In this document: positions 55,101 through 64,000 of the stretch, piece after piece
How positions within the stretch are numbered: position 1 is the first letter of the stretch
How the letters are laid out: each line of letters starts with the position of its first letter
NCBI RefSeq assembly: GCF_014192095.1
Contig: NZ_JACHXN010000004.1
Span: 124,001 to 188,000, forward strand
Source: Phyllobacterium trifolii
GTDB lineage: Bacteria; Pseudomonadota; Alphaproteobacteria; Rhizobiales; Rhizobiaceae
Direction of reading: 5' to 3'
DNA: 64,000 nt
Program-made: the position numbers and the translations under genes
Notes under the pieces: generated by a model
What the model saw: the letters and a program-made list of their open reading frames with translations, nothing else
What the model was told of the DNA's origin: nothing
Database searches by the model: none

Positions 55101-56078
55101 TCAGCTTTTATTATGCGCCACAGTTCCCGCGGTCAAAATCCGCAAGACGCGGATGGCTTCCTCGCCGTCCGTTTTCGGTTGCTTGCGCGTCTGGATGCTC
55201 TCGATAAAATTCTGGCACTCGCGCGTCAGCGGCATGCCCTGTGCAACCTTGACATATGTCGGCTCTTCCGTCGTCGAGGCCCACTGGCCGTCATCCTGCC
55301 AGATCGAATGCTTGTAGACGGCAAGCTTCTTGTCCCATTGCTCCATGTCGTCGAACACCGCCATCGCTTTGGTACCGACCACGGTCAGGCGGCGTTCGCG
55401 ATAAGGGTTGAGCCGCGAGGCAAACAAATGACCGCGTACATTATCCGGAAAACGCAAATGCAGATGTGCGAAATCGCTTAAGTGGTCCAGCACGGCGGCA
55501 CCCTCACCGCGCACCTCCAGCGGCTCGGTTTCCGTGATCGCCAGGATCATCGACAGGTCGTGCGGCGCGAGATCCCACAGCGCATCGTTCTCGGTATGGA
55601 ACTTCCCGAGACCAAGCCGGTGCGAGTGGATATAGCGCACCTTGCCGAGATCGCCGGCCTTGATAAGATCGAGCAGCTTCTCGAACGCAGGATGAAACCG
55701 CAAAACGTGGCCGACCATGAAGATGCGGCCGTTGTCATGCGCCGCCTTCACGGCAGCTTCCGCGTCCGGTACCGTCAGGGCGATCGGTTTCTCGACCAGC
55801 ACATCCTTGCCATTGGTGACGGCACGAATAGCCGCTTCCGCATGGAACTGCGGCGGCAGGGCCATGACGATGGCGTCGACATCCGGATGGGTGAAAAGGT
55901 CCTCGACCTCTATGTGCAAAACGTCCTGCTCGGCGGCAAAGCCGGCAGCACGATCGCTGTTCTGGTCGGAGACGGCATAAAGAGCGCCGAGGCTCTTCAA
56001 TGTACGGATATGGTTGCTCCCCCAGTAACCGCAACCCAGCACTGCAATCCGTGGAGCCATCTTTTCAGCCTTGTTCAT
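55101..56078 (-). CDS. Gfo/Idh/MocA family oxidoreductase
   Basis: The ATG at 56078 (alternative at 56060) gives 325 residues. The Rossmann domain begins RIAVLGCGYWGSNHIRTL, followed by the catalytic LVEKPIALTVPDAE (EKP motif) and DLAPHDLSMIL, the conserved DxxxH active site. It is NAD(P)-dependent. With the neighbouring DegT-type aminotransferase it forms a likely two-enzyme unit that oxidises a UDP-sugar acid at C3 and then aminates it, as in the WlbA-WlbC pair. The terminal segment is FIESIQTRKQPKTDGEEA. Copies of the same palindromic repeat lie on both sides of the gene. Confidence 0.88.
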   Translation of the reverse strand: MNKAEKMAPRIAVLGCGYWGSNHIRTLKSLGALYAVSDQNSDRAAGFAAEQDVLHIEVEDLFTHPDVDAIVMALPPQFHAEAAIRAVTNGKDVLVEKPIALTVPDAEAAVKAAHDNGRIFMVGHVLRFHPAFEKLLDLIKAGDLGKVRYIHSHRLGLGKFHTENDALWDLAPHDLSMILAITETEPLEVRGEGAAVLDHLSDFAHLHLRFPDNVRGHLFASRLNPYRERRLTVVGTKAMAVFDDMEQWDKKLAVYKHSIWQDDGQWASTTEEPTYVKVAQGMPLTRECQNFIESIQTRKQPKTDGEEAIRVLRILTAGTVAHNKS

Positions 56079-56154
56079 GTCGGCATCCAATATCCGTACG
56101 ACGAAAAGATGACAAGTGCTGGAAGGCGTACTTCCGAGGGAATCGCCTTTCAAC

Positions 56155-56304
56155 GTTGCATTGCTGCTGTGCGTGGTTCGACAAGCTCACCATGAGGGAG
56201 GCGAGCTGGTTGCAGAATGATCCCCAAGGTCGCAGCCGTGCTCTCTGCAATCTCCTTCTTCCCTCATGGTGAGCTTGTCGAACCACGCACAGCAGCAATG
56301 CAAC
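56155..56304. repeat. GTTCGACAAGCTCACC palindromic element, copy 2
   Basis: The arms 56155-56199 and 56260-56304 are exact inverse complements over 45 bases, with a 60-base centre. The shared core with copy 1 starts TGCGTGGTTCGACAAGCTC. It lies 76 bases upstream of the dehydrogenase gene and well before the tRNA promoter. Confidence 0.85.
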
Positions 56305-56352
56305 CCGATGTGGTCGTTTACCGTATTCGCTGCAATTGCTCCACAAGATTGC

Positions 56353-56381
56353 TTGACAGCTTGTTGCCACCCCCATATATC
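56353..56381 (+). promoter_or_regulatory. Predicted sigma-70 promoter of the tRNA gene
   Basis: TTGACA (56353-56358) and TATATC (56376-56381) are separated by 17 bases, the optimal spacing. Transcription would start near 56388, about 75 bases before the tRNA. Confidence 0.7.
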
Positions 56382-56463
56382 CCGCCCCGTCCCTGTCGAT
56401 TTGACAGCGCGGCCTCCCGGTTCCTTTTGCAGGCAAACCATCTATGGGCCGCGAGACATATGG

Positions 56464-56540
56464 GGCGAAGTAGCTCAGTAGGTTAGAGCAGAGGAATCAT
56501 AATCCTTGTGTCGGGGGTTCGAATCCCTCCTTCGCTACCA
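56464..56540 (+). tRNA. tRNA-Met (anticodon CAT)
   Basis: A full cloverleaf can be drawn: acceptor GGCGAAG pairs with CTTCGCT, the D arm contains GCTCAGTAGGTTAGAGC, the anticodon arm GAGGAATCATAATCCTT has CAT in the loop, and the T arm GGGGGTTCGAATCCCTC. The encoded CCA end is present (56538-56540). The first base pair is G-U, and the acceptor is not the C-A mismatch of initiator tRNA, so it is elongator tRNA-Met; a tRNA-Ile2 with a modified CAT anticodon cannot be fully excluded by eye. Confidence 0.9.
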
Positions 56541-56874
56541 TTTTCCCATCGATAACTGTAGCTTTTCGCGACTTCTAATTTTTTGACAGCAGTATGGTCG
56601 ACCAATTCAAGCCCGAAGGCTTGATAGAACGATGGAAGCACCCACCGATGAAAATTGTAGAGCAATCCAGGGCAGTATGAAATTGTTTTGCCGATTGGAT
56701 TTGCTTAAAAACAGATGTTGAGGCGCTGCAATCGCCGCCCTTATATTTTTGATGCTGAAGGTTCAGTATGCGATCAATTGAGCCGCTCACATTCCGATGC
56801 TGATTTGTCAGAGAAGCGTCGAGACCCGGCTAACAGGCCTCAACGCAAGCTTTGACTACTACCTGCTAGCTCGT
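56541..56874. other. Intergenic region after the tRNA
   Basis: 334 bases without a gene I can support. Short minus-strand frames here are tRNA shadow and an unrecognised stretch. No promoter or hairpin stands out. Confidence 0.5.
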
Positions 56875-57933
56875 TCAAAGAATAAAGTCACTCAAACCCA
56901 CTAGGTCTGACGAGTTGTGCCCGAATGTAATTCGGACGTCCACTTGACCATCACCATTTGTGTCTGCAATCAGTGAACCTAAATTGTGTGCTCCACGCCC
57001 AACGAACACCAATTCACCGATAAGCGGTTGATAGCCGCTCTGGAACTCCGTAACGACAAATGACGTAAACGTCTGCTTACCAGCTTGGTTTACGTCGGCA
57101 TCAATAGCGGAGAGGTCAATTTTATCGAATTCGTCGGGGGCACCCGTATAGTGGAAATCATCTATGTTGATTGATCGAGTATCGCTCCCAAAAATAAAGA
57201 CGTCGTCGCCGTATGCGCCGGGCAACTCCCCTCCTCCATACATGGTGGTCGATCCAGCGCCGGCGATAATTCTATCATTCCCAAGACCACCGTCGAGGAT
57301 GTTTATTCCGGCGCCGCCAATCAACGTATCATCGCCACCCATACCCTTAAGTACGTTGTTGCCGCCAAGGCCGATGAGGATGTTGTTACCGGCATTGCCG
57401 GTGATCGTGTCATTCAGGTTGGTGCCGACAACATTCTCGAAGCCGCCGAGGATGACATCGGCTCCGGCACCACTATTACCGGCACTGAATGAAGCGCCGC
57501 CACTGGCGCTGAGCGTCAGCGTGATGCCGGCTCCCGTGGTTGCTGTCGACGATGCGTAGCTTACCGTGTCCATTCCTGCGCCACCGGTCAATCTGTCGGC
57601 ACCGCCACCACCATCGATATAATCATTGCCGTTGTCGCCGTTGATGGTGTTGATGCCGGCCCCGCCATAAATCTGGTCGCTGCCGTCGCCGCCATCGAAG
57701 CGGCTTGCAACACCAAAGCCACGGCCGTCGATGAAATCATTGCCACTCAAACCGTTGACCCTGAGATTCAGATTGATACCAGCGGACAACGTGATCTCGT
57801 CATTCCCGCTGTTTGGAACCCTGGGATCGAATTCGGTGCCATTGATAACAGGCAGCAGCGGATTAATGTTCAGGTGTGACCACGTTCCGTTGTAAATGCC
57901 TAGAAGTGAAAATAATGCGGGATCCAATGCCAT
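56875..57933 (-). CDS. RTX-type calcium-binding repeat protein
   Basis: From the ATG at 57933 (GGGGAG 9 bases upstream; an ATG at 57939 is too close) the product is 352 residues. About ten glycine-aspartate nonapeptides of the GGxGxDxUx type are present in two runs (GGDGSDQIYGGAGINTINGD at about 80-100 and GNAGNNILIGLGGNNVLKGM at about 165-185). Such repeats fold as a calcium-bound beta roll in secreted proteins. There is no N-terminal signal peptide, and the hydrophobic C-terminus (LVGLSDFIL) fits type I secretion. No enzyme domain is visible, so it may be a small adhesin or matrix protein. No type I export genes are nearby. Confidence 0.88.
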   Translation of the reverse strand: MALDPALFSLLGIYNGTWSHLNINPLLPVINGTEFDPRVPNSGNDEITLSAGINLNLRVNGLSGNDFIDGRGFGVASRFDGGDGSDQIYGGAGINTINGDNGNDYIDGGGGADRLTGGAGMDTVSYASSTATTGAGITLTLSASGGASFSAGNSGAGADVILGGFENVVGTNLNDTITGNAGNNILIGLGGNNVLKGMGGDDTLIGGAGINILDGGLGNDRIIAGAGSTTMYGGGELPGAYGDDVFIFGSDTRSINIDDFHYTGAPDEFDKIDLSAIDADVNQAGKQTFTSFVVTEFQSGYQPLIGELVFVGRGAHNLGSLIADTNGDGQVDVRITFGHNSSDLVGLSDFIL

Positions 57934-58329
57934 GATCATACACTCCCCTTCGGGCTGCACGAGCCGGTATCTCCCCCGAGGCCTGCTACCCTGCAGCCAA
58001 CGCGAAATAGCCTACGCCTTTATGATGAGAACACAACCAGACCCTAGCGAAGAATACTTAATCAAAACGGATTAGATGGGCGAAATCGCGGCACTGCTTC
58101 TCTAGGCGTTTCAGTTCATCATCCGGCCACGGGCAGCTTTTTTCTGGATTGATCCTTGCCCTCGCAGCCTCATCTCTGTTTAAGGGAAGATGTTTGGGCG
58201 GCGTATGCAACATTGTTTAGGCATTCTGGGCGATTACTGGAATTAGACTGATCAAAAGAGCTATCGGGCTGTAAAAATCCAGCTAGACTTTGCCACTCGC
58301 TTGCTTCAATACTATCGCAGCGAGGGACG
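57934..58329. other. Intergenic region before the respiratory operon
   Basis: 396 bases without a supported gene, containing the RTX ribosome site at one end and the start region of the small membrane protein at the other. A strong promoter motif for the plus-strand operon could not be picked by eye. Confidence 0.45.
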
Positions 58330-58689
58330 ATGACTAAAACTTCTGGGATCCTTAATGATGCTGGAGCCGCACTCATGGTGCTGGCATCGCTTGGCGGCCT
58401 CGTCGTTTCGATCTTCAACTACTTCAATCCCGATAGCGGTATCGCCGGTGAGCCAGGAACGCTTCTGGTGATTGCGTCCACCATTCTGCTGGCCCTGTTC
58501 GGTCTGGCGCTTGCCAAGTTGAACGCTGGCTTCCTCCGGTCGTTCTTCATTGTCTCTTCTATCCTCAATATCGCCGGCACATCCTTCGCCGGATATCTCC
58601 TGCATAGTCAAACACTTGTGATCCTTATGCTCGTCAGCCTTCTTGGCTGGATTCTTCACGTGTTCAGACGGCGTCGCGCGTTTGCCTGA
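58330..58689 (+). CDS. Small four-helix membrane protein
   Basis: The 119-residue protein has four predicted helices (about 10-32, 43-63, 68-90 and 94-112), short loops, and a basic C-terminus (HVFRRRRAFA) that would lie in the cytoplasm. It begins MTKTSGILNDAGAALMVLA. I do not recognise a named family. It lies 14 bases before a periplasmic PQQ dehydrogenase that lacks the usual N-terminal membrane domain. A role as its membrane anchor or quinone-binding subunit is an inference from order and size. Confidence 0.65.
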   Translation: MTKTSGILNDAGAALMVLASLGGLVVSIFNYFNPDSGIAGEPGTLLVIASTILLALFGLALAKLNAGFLRSFFIVSSILNIAGTSFAGYLLHSQTLVILMLVSLLGWILHVFRRRRAFA

Positions 58690-58703
58690 ACCAAGCTTTT
58701 GCA

Positions 58704-60671
58704 ATGGTGACCGACGTGATGTGGACAAAGTATCTATTGTCGGCGTTGTCTGTTGTGGCGTTGGCGGCAACTTGTGGCGAACTCCGGGCCCAGAGCGTCG
58801 AATGGAGCACCTATAATGGTGACCTTGCGGCACAAAAATTCTCGCCCCTGAAGCAGATAACCCCGCAGAATGTGGGCAATCTCGCCGTTGCCTGGCGCAC
58901 GCATACTGGCGACGTTTCATCCGGCGGACCGCCTCCCGCCGGGATGCACAATCGCCCGCCAGCCTCTGGTCCGCAGGCCGATCTTCCGCCAACAGTGTGG
59001 TCGGCGACGCCGCTTTTCGTTAATGACACAGTTTATCTTGGCACGCCCTTTTACCGGATTTTTGCACTTGAACCCGATACGGGAAAGGTGAAGTGGAGCT
59101 ATGATACCAATGCTGTTCTTGAAGCGCTGACGCAGCCTGACCTCAAGAACCGCGGCGTTGCTTACTGGCAGGCAGATGCCCCTGACGCTTCGCAGGCGTG
59201 CCAGAAACGCATCTATATTGGTACGATGGACGCGAAGCTGCATTCCGTTGATGCAGACACGGGCAAGCCCTGCGCCGATTTCGGCAAGGGCGGCGTCGTG
59301 GACATCAACCAGTGGAATGTTGAAAACGCCAAATGGCCACTTTCCATTCTCCAGCCTCCGACCGTCTACAAGGATTTCCTCTTCGTTGGCTGGGCCGGCA
59401 AGGACTGGGCCGACGCTGTCGATCCTCCCGGCACTGTTTTTGCGCTGGATGCACGGACGGGCGCCCTGCGTTGGACGTTCCATGCTCTGGACGCAGTGGA
59501 CGCCGCGAAGAGCGGCACCGCAAACGTCTGGGCAAGCATGGCTGTCGATCGTGACCGCAACCTTTTGTTTTTGCCGGTCAGTTCGCCCAGTCCAAACTTT
59601 TTCGGCGGCAACAGGCTGGACGCGATCTCGCTCGGGACGTCTGTCACTGCGCTTGATGTGAACACGGGCAAAGTCGTCTGGTCTAGGCAACTCGTGCATC
59701 ACGATATCTGGGATCTCGACACCAATTCTGCACCGACGCTGATCGATATCCAGAAGGATGGAGCGACAATTCCGGCGCTTGTGCAAACGTCCAAGCAGGG
59801 TTTCCTCTATGTCCTCAACCGCGAGACCGGCGAGCCAGTCTATCCGATCGAGGAACGTCCCTTCCCGGCTTCAACGGTACCCGGAGAGACGGCAGCGCCG
59901 ACGCAGCCCTATGTGCCGCTGCCGAAAGCTGTCGTGGGAGACAAGTGGCCGGGTGTCTTTGGCTTGGCGGACATCGTGAGCTTCGGCTATTGCAGCCGCG
60001 CCGCCGCGACGTTGCGCGACGAGGGCAGGTTTACACCGCCCAGCCTTGAAGGCTCGCTGGTTTATCCGGGTACTATTGGAGGCATCGAATGGGGTGGCGG
60101 AGCGGTCGACCCGTCGACTGGCACCTTCGTCGTCAACTATTCGAGTGCAGTGCAGATCTATAAGCTGATCCCGCGCGCTGATTATGACAAGGCGGCGACT
60201 GCCGGGGGCCTGGAAACCGGCGGTTTCTTTCCGATGACCGGCGCACCTTACGGAGTCCAGCTGACGACATTCCTCAATCCTCTGGGGATGCCCTGCTGGA
60301 AGCCTCCCTATGGTTCAATTGCTGCCTACGATCTTAAAACCGGCAAGCAGCTTTGGGACGTGCCGTTCGGCCAGGTTCAGCAATACGGCTTCTATATGCC
60401 TGAGTCGTGGGGATCGATCACCCTGGGAGGCCCCGTCATTACCGCGAGCGGCTTGATCTTCATCGGCGCTTCCATGGACTCGATGGTACGTGCACTTGAT
60501 CTTGCAACCGGCAAGGTGTTGTGGAAGTCTCTTGTGGCAGCTCCGGCCGTCGCGCTTCCGGCGGTTTATGAATATAAGGGCAAACAATATGTCGTGTTTG
60601 CAGCGGGGGGTAATTCGATCCTCACTCCAAAGGTCAGCGACGAAATCATCGCGTTCGCCCTGCCGAACTGA
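58704..60671 (+). CDS. PQQ-dependent dehydrogenase, glucose dehydrogenase-like
   Basis: The 655-residue protein (or 650 from the ATG at 58719) opens with a signal peptide ending near ELRAQSVEW and then an eight-bladed quinoprotein propeller: WSTYNGDLAAQKFSPLKQI, VHHDIWDLDTNSAPTLID, KQGFLYVLNRETGEPVYPIE, and the C-terminal GLIFIGASMDSMVRALDLA. HHD/IWDLD resembles the active-site region of the membrane-bound glucose dehydrogenase GCD. GCD itself has five N-terminal helices, which are missing here. It oxidises an aldose or similar sugar in the periplasm and passes electrons to ubiquinone. The precise substrate is not certain. Confidence 0.85.
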   Translation: MVTDVMWTKYLLSALSVVALAATCGELRAQSVEWSTYNGDLAAQKFSPLKQITPQNVGNLAVAWRTHTGDVSSGGPPPAGMHNRPPASGPQADLPPTVWSATPLFVNDTVYLGTPFYRIFALEPDTGKVKWSYDTNAVLEALTQPDLKNRGVAYWQADAPDASQACQKRIYIGTMDAKLHSVDADTGKPCADFGKGGVVDINQWNVENAKWPLSILQPPTVYKDFLFVGWAGKDWADAVDPPGTVFALDARTGALRWTFHALDAVDAAKSGTANVWASMAVDRDRNLLFLPVSSPSPNFFGGNRLDAISLGTSVTALDVNTGKVVWSRQLVHHDIWDLDTNSAPTLIDIQKDGATIPALVQTSKQGFLYVLNRETGEPVYPIEERPFPASTVPGETAAPTQPYVPLPKAVVGDKWPGVFGLADIVSFGYCSRAAATLRDEGRFTPPSLEGSLVYPGTIGGIEWGGGAVDPSTGTFVVNYSSAVQIYKLIPRADYDKAATAGGLETGGFFPMTGAPYGVQLTTFLNPLGMPCWKPPYGSIAAYDLKTGKQLWDVPFGQVQQYGFYMPESWGSITLGGPVITASGLIFIGASMDSMVRALDLATGKVLWKSLVAAPAVALPAVYEYKGKQYVVFAAGGNSILTPKVSDEIIAFALPN

Positions 60672-60753
60672 CACGCCGTGCCATTGCAGCTTGGAACCGG
60701 GTTGGCAAAAGGGGCTTCGTTGATGAGACAATCCGGTTACTGGTCATTACGTC

Positions 60754-61608
60754 ATGTCTGACGTAGCGGGCTCTTACTGGCGCAGCGGCGTTCTTGACCC
60801 GCAGGGACCGGTTGGCGCCGCACAGAATACGATTTTGCTGAACGCGACAACGATCATGCTGGCAGTGGTCATTCCGGTCATTGTGCTCACTCTCGGGTTC
60901 GCCTGGTGGTTTCGGCACAGCAACGCGCGGGCGCGTTATATGCCTGACTGGTCCTATTCGGGCCGCATCGAATTGATCGTCTGGTCGATACCCGCGATGG
61001 TGGTGCTTTTCCTCGGCGGAATCGCCTGGGTCGGCTCCCACGATCTCGATCCGGGCAAGCATATCGCTGCCAATGCCGCTCCGATCAATGTGCAGGTGGT
61101 CTCCCTCGATTGGAAATGGCTCTTCATTTATCCCGATCTGGGCGTCGCAAGCGTAAACAGCCTCGTGGTGCCGGCAGGTGTTCCGATACGCTTTCAGCTT
61201 ACGTCGGCAACTGTCATGAACAGCTTTTTCGTGCCCCAGCTCGGCAGCCAGATTTATACGATGGAGGGCATGACGACGCGGCTCAATCTGCTCGCAGACA
61301 AGCCGGGAAGGTACCCGGGACTTTCGGCGCAATTCAGCGGTGAAGGCTTTTCGGATATGCGCTTTGTGGTCGATGCAATGCCCCAGCAAGCCTTCGACCA
61401 GTGGACCGCAAACACGCGCGCCGCTGGCGGGAATTTGGACAAGGCCAGCTATGCGCAGCTGGCGCGTCCGAGTTCCGCGGTAGCACCGTCCACCTTTGGG
61501 CAGGTCGAGCAAAACTTGTTCAATGATATCGTGAATGCAAACAACCCCGCATCCGGCACATCCCCCAACGGGCACCATTCGGCACCCTCAATCTCTGACG
61601 GAACCTGA
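60754..61608 (+). CDS. cyoA: Cytochrome bo3 quinol oxidase subunit II
   Basis: The 284-residue protein has two N-terminal helices (about 24-48 and 68-93) and a periplasmic cupredoxin domain. The CuA ligands of cytochrome oxidases are absent (the corresponding part reads [17 protein letters not shown]), which marks it as a quinol oxidase. Unlike E. coli CyoA it has no lipoprotein signal; the N-terminus is [18 protein letters not shown], with LDPQG conserved. No in-frame upstream start is available because of a stop codon 27 bases before the ATG. It follows the PQQ dehydrogenase by 82 bases. Confidence 0.93.
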   Translation: MSDVAGSYWRSGVLDPQGPVGAAQNTILLNATTIMLAVVIPVIVLTLGFAWWFRHSNARARYMPDWSYSGRIELIVWSIPAMVVLFLGGIAWVGSHDLDPGKHIAANAAPINVQVVSLDWKWLFIYPDLGVASVNSLVVPAGVPIRFQLTSATVMNSFFVPQLGSQIYTMEGMTTRLNLLADKPGRYPGLSAQFSGEGFSDMRFVVDAMPQQAFDQWTANTRAAGGNLDKASYAQLARPSSAVAPSTFGQVEQNLFNDIVNANNPASGTSPNGHHSAPSISDGT

Positions 61609-61609
61609 C

Positions 61610-63562
61610 ATGCTTGGAAAGCTCAGCTGGGCCGCCATACCCTTTGACCAGCCCATTCCCATGATCGCATCCCTGATGGTCATATTCGCGATCTCGGCGG
61701 TGTTGCTGCTTGTCATGTGGAAAGGCTGGTGGCCTTATCTCTGGTCCGAATGGATCACCAGCGTCGATCACAAGCGCATAGGTGTCATGTATATCCTGCT
61801 TGCGCTGGTCATGCTCGTCCGGGGCTTTACCGATGCGATCATGATGCGCTCTCAACTGGCGCTGGCTGCTGGCGGCGCGCAGGGTTATCTGCCGCCGGAG
61901 CATTACAATCAGATCTTCTCGGCCCATGGCACGATCATGATCTTTTTTGTGGCGATGACCTTCATGGTCGGCCTGATGAACTTCGTCGTGCCTCTCCAAC
62001 TCGGTATCCGCGATGTGGCGTTTCCCGTGTTGAACTCGGTCAGCTTCTGGTTGACGGCGGCAGGTGTGCTGCTTGTAAACATGTCACTCGTCGTCGGTGA
62101 GTTCGCGAGAACAGGGTGGCTGGTCTACCCGCCCCTTTCGGAATTGGCCTATTCGCCCGGGGTTGGCGTCGATTATTACCTCTGGGCGCTGCAGATATCC
62201 GGCGTGGGCACGCTTTTGTCAGGCATAAATCTCACCACGACCATCCTGAAGCTGCGAGCACCCGGCATGGGCTATATGAGGATGCCGATCTTCTGCTGGA
62301 CAGCACTCGCTTCCAATCTACTGATCGTTGCGGCTTTCCCGATCCTGACCGCGACCTTCGCGATGCTCCTCCTCGATCGCTATCTCGGATTCCATTTCTT
62401 CACGAACGAGGCCGGCGGTAACGCCATGATGTATATCAACCTCATCTGGGCCTGGGGTCATCCTGAGGTCTATATCCTGATCCTGCCCGCATTCGGAGTT
62501 TTCTCCGAGGTCATCGCTACCTTTTCCGGCAAGTCGCTGTTCGGTTATCGCTCCATGGTCATCGCCACCATGGCAATATGCGTGCTCTCGTTCATGGTAT
62601 GGTTGCATCACTTCTTCACGATGGGCGCAGGCGCGGACATCAACGGCTTTTTCGGGATCATGACGATGATCATCGCGGTGCCGACCGGCGTGAAAGTCTT
62701 CAACTGGTTGTTCACGCTTTATGGAGGCCGTCTCCGTTTCGATGCGCCGGTCTATTGGGCGCTGGGCTTCATGGTGACCTTTGTCGTTGGCGGCATGACG
62801 GGCGTGCTACTTGCAATTCCACCTGCCGATTTCGTCCTGCACAACAGCCTTTTTCTCGTGGCGCATTTCCATAATGTGATCATCGGAGGCGTGCTCTTTG
62901 GAGCTTTCGCCGGATATACGTTCTGGTTCCCGAAAGCGTTCGGCTTTAAACTGGACGAGCGTATCGGCAAGGCAATTTTCTGGTGCTGGTTCATTGGTTT
63001 TTATCTGGCCTTCATGCCGCTCTACATCCTTGGCCTGATGGGCGCGACGCGGCGGATGCAGCACTACGATGTTGCCGGGTGGCAGCCTCTGATGCTGGTC
63101 GCACTGGTTGGCGCAATCGTCATCCTCACCGGTATCGTCCTCACCGGCGTTCAACTCGTCGTCAGCATCCGCACACGCGACCAGCGACGCGATCTTACCG
63201 GCGATCCATGGGATGGGCGCACACTCGAATGGTCCACACCTTCTCCGCCTCCCGCCTGGAACTATTCCGTCTTGCCATCGGTAGACGGCCTCGATCCCTT
63301 CTGGGAAGCAAAGAAAAGTCCCAAATCCCGCCGTCAAGATGGTCCCTATCCGGAAACAATCGCAGTTCCACGCAACAGCCCCATCGGGTTCGTACTGGCA
63401 TTCTTTGCCGTCATGGCCGGCTTTGCCCTGATCTGGCATATCTGGTGGATGGCTATCGCCGGATTGATAGGGGCTCTCATGACCATTCTTGCCCACGCTT
63501 GGCGCGTTTCGGACGAGGTCGAGTACATCGTTGAGAGCGAAGTGTCGCGAGCGGCCATATGA
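61610..63562 (+). CDS. cyoB: Cytochrome bo3 quinol oxidase subunit I
   Basis: The ATG at 61610, one base after the cyoA stop, gives 650 residues with about 14 helices. The heme-copper centre ligands are seen: the low-spin heme histidine in [11 protein letters not shown], CuB histidine and the cross-linked tyrosine in [12 protein letters not shown], the His-His pair in [10 protein letters not shown], and the heme histidines in [12 protein letters not shown]. The C-terminal part is longer than in cytochrome aa3 oxidases. The enzyme couples quinol oxidation to proton pumping. A start at 61535 would overlap cyoA and lacks support. Confidence 0.95.
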   Translation: MLGKLSWAAIPFDQPIPMIASLMVIFAISAVLLLVMWKGWWPYLWSEWITSVDHKRIGVMYILLALVMLVRGFTDAIMMRSQLALAAGGAQGYLPPEHYNQIFSAHGTIMIFFVAMTFMVGLMNFVVPLQLGIRDVAFPVLNSVSFWLTAAGVLLVNMSLVVGEFARTGWLVYPPLSELAYSPGVGVDYYLWALQISGVGTLLSGINLTTTILKLRAPGMGYMRMPIFCWTALASNLLIVAAFPILTATFAMLLLDRYLGFHFFTNEAGGNAMMYINLIWAWGHPEVYILILPAFGVFSEVIATFSGKSLFGYRSMVIATMAICVLSFMVWLHHFFTMGAGADINGFFGIMTMIIAVPTGVKVFNWLFTLYGGRLRFDAPVYWALGFMVTFVVGGMTGVLLAIPPADFVLHNSLFLVAHFHNVIIGGVLFGAFAGYTFWFPKAFGFKLDERIGKAIFWCWFIGFYLAFMPLYILGLMGATRRMQHYDVAGWQPLMLVALVGAIVILTGIVLTGVQLVVSIRTRDQRRDLTGDPWDGRTLEWSTPSPPPAWNYSVLPSVDGLDPFWEAKKSPKSRRQDGPYPETIAVPRNSPIGFVLAFFAVMAGFALIWHIWWMAIAGLIGALMTILAHAWRVSDEVEYIVESEVSRAAI

Positions 63563-64000
63563 GTGCAAGTTCATCGACTCACTCAGAGGTTCGCGAGATT
63601 CCACTATCGGAACGCGGCCCCGCGCCGAGAAATGTGGTGGTCAGCTTCGGCTTTTGGCTGTTTCTCCTGAGCGACATCGTCATATTTGCGGCGTTGTTCG
63701 CGGCGTTTGCGGTGTTGTCGCATGAGACGGCGGGTGGACCTTCGGGGGACGATCTCTTCGATCGCAGCCGCGTCCTTCTGGAAACTGCTATTCTGCTCGC
63801 GTCAAGCTTCACCTGCGGACTGATGTCGTTGGCCGTCGAACAACGCAAACTCATCCCGGCCGCGAGCTGGGGCGCGGTCACATTCTTGCTCGGTGCGACC
63901 TTTGTCGGCATGGAACTGTCTGAATTCCATGGCATGATTGAGAGCGGTGCCGGACCCGATCGCAGCGCCTTCCTCTCCGCCTTCTTCACTCTGGTGGGCA
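63559..64000 (+). CDS. cyoC: Cytochrome bo3 quinol oxidase subunit III, 3' truncated
   Basis: The ATG at 63559 overlaps the cyoB stop by 4 bases (ATGA). The visible 147 residues run off the window end and contain helices of subunit [39 protein letters not shown] and [16 protein letters not shown]. The conserved glutamate of helix III is visible in MELSEF. The order A-B-C is standard, and cyoD is expected beyond the window. Confidence 0.92.
   Translation, partial: MSASSSTHSEVREIPLSERGPAPRNVVVSFGFWLFLLSDIVIFAALFAAFAVLSHETAGGPSGDDLFDRSRVLLETAILLASSFTCGLMSLAVEQRKLIPAASWGAVTFLLGATFVGMELSEFHGMIESGAGPDRSAFLSAFFTLVG

Noticed and set aside
54963-56304. Possible CRISPR array from repeated sequence
   Set aside because: Only two copies exist, each is a palindrome with a long centre, and there is no regular spacer pattern or cas gene.
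56483-56665. 60-codon minus-strand frame
   Set aside because: It is read from the antisense of the tRNA; its end (GSEGGIRTPDTRIMIPLL) is the well-known artefact of translating tRNA genes.

Overview
The window reads as chromosomal DNA of an alphaproteobacterium of the order Hyphomicrobiales (Rhizobiales), probably close to Phyllobacteriaceae or Brucellaceae. Several things point there: a fused trpE(G) gene preceded by a rhizobial-type trpL leader peptide, the CtrA/ChpT/SciP cell-cycle circuit, a DUF1134/EipA envelope protein, a choXWV choline transporter, clustered GANTC (CcrM) sites upstream of ctrA, and RIME-like intergenic palindromes. Genus cannot be fixed from sequence inspection alone. 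Most genes have clear homologous families, coding is dense on both strands, and I see no rRNA, transposase, integrase, phage gene or CRISPR array.

Layout. 1-3312: the truncated end of a DUF4159/BatA-type membrane gene and a second membrane protein with a glutamine-amidotransferase-like fold. 3316-7259: small enzymes (GNAT, glutathionyl-hydroquinone-reductase-type GST, Nudix, metallophosphoesterase). 7386-19524: amino-acid and one-carbon metabolism, namely leuA with a leucine attenuator, a secreted alpha/beta hydrolase, a CDF metal exporter overlapping trpE(G), trpL, fhs, putA and its divergent Lrp-type regulator. 19888-26669: a compact five-gene module of unknown function (DUF2333 membrane protein, DUF6638 protein, AAA+ ATPase, unknown protein, coiled-coil protein). 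26804-36043: tdk, choXWV, and a dppABCDF-type peptide ABC transporter. 36377-44395: mixed genes (SDR, membrane hydrolase-like protein, ICMT-type methyltransferase, lipoproteins, SleB hydrolase, HugZ-like protein, SpoU methyltransferase, coiled-coil membrane protein).

44782-52004 is a cell-cycle and envelope neighbourhood: eipA, chpT, an atypical single-domain receiver, ctrA, a FliJ-like gene, prc, and sciP. ChpT is the phosphotransferase feeding CtrA and SciP is a CtrA antagonist, so three parts of the same circuit sit within about 7 kb. 52454-56540 holds mnmA, a sugar aminotransferase and a Gfo/Idh/MocA dehydrogenase separated and flanked by long perfect palindromes, then a tRNA with anticodon CAT. 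56875-64000 holds an RTX repeat protein and a probable respiratory operon: small four-helix membrane protein, periplasmic PQQ dehydrogenase, and the cyoA, cyoB and (truncated) cyoC subunits of a bo3-type quinol oxidase.

The strongest candidates for undescribed biology are the five-gene AAA+ module, the PQQ dehydrogenase that seems to have its membrane anchor on a separate gene next to its own terminal oxidase, and three families of intergenic palindromic elements. Two biosynthetic operons (leu and trp) carry readable leader-peptide attenuators too short to be called by ordinary gene finding.
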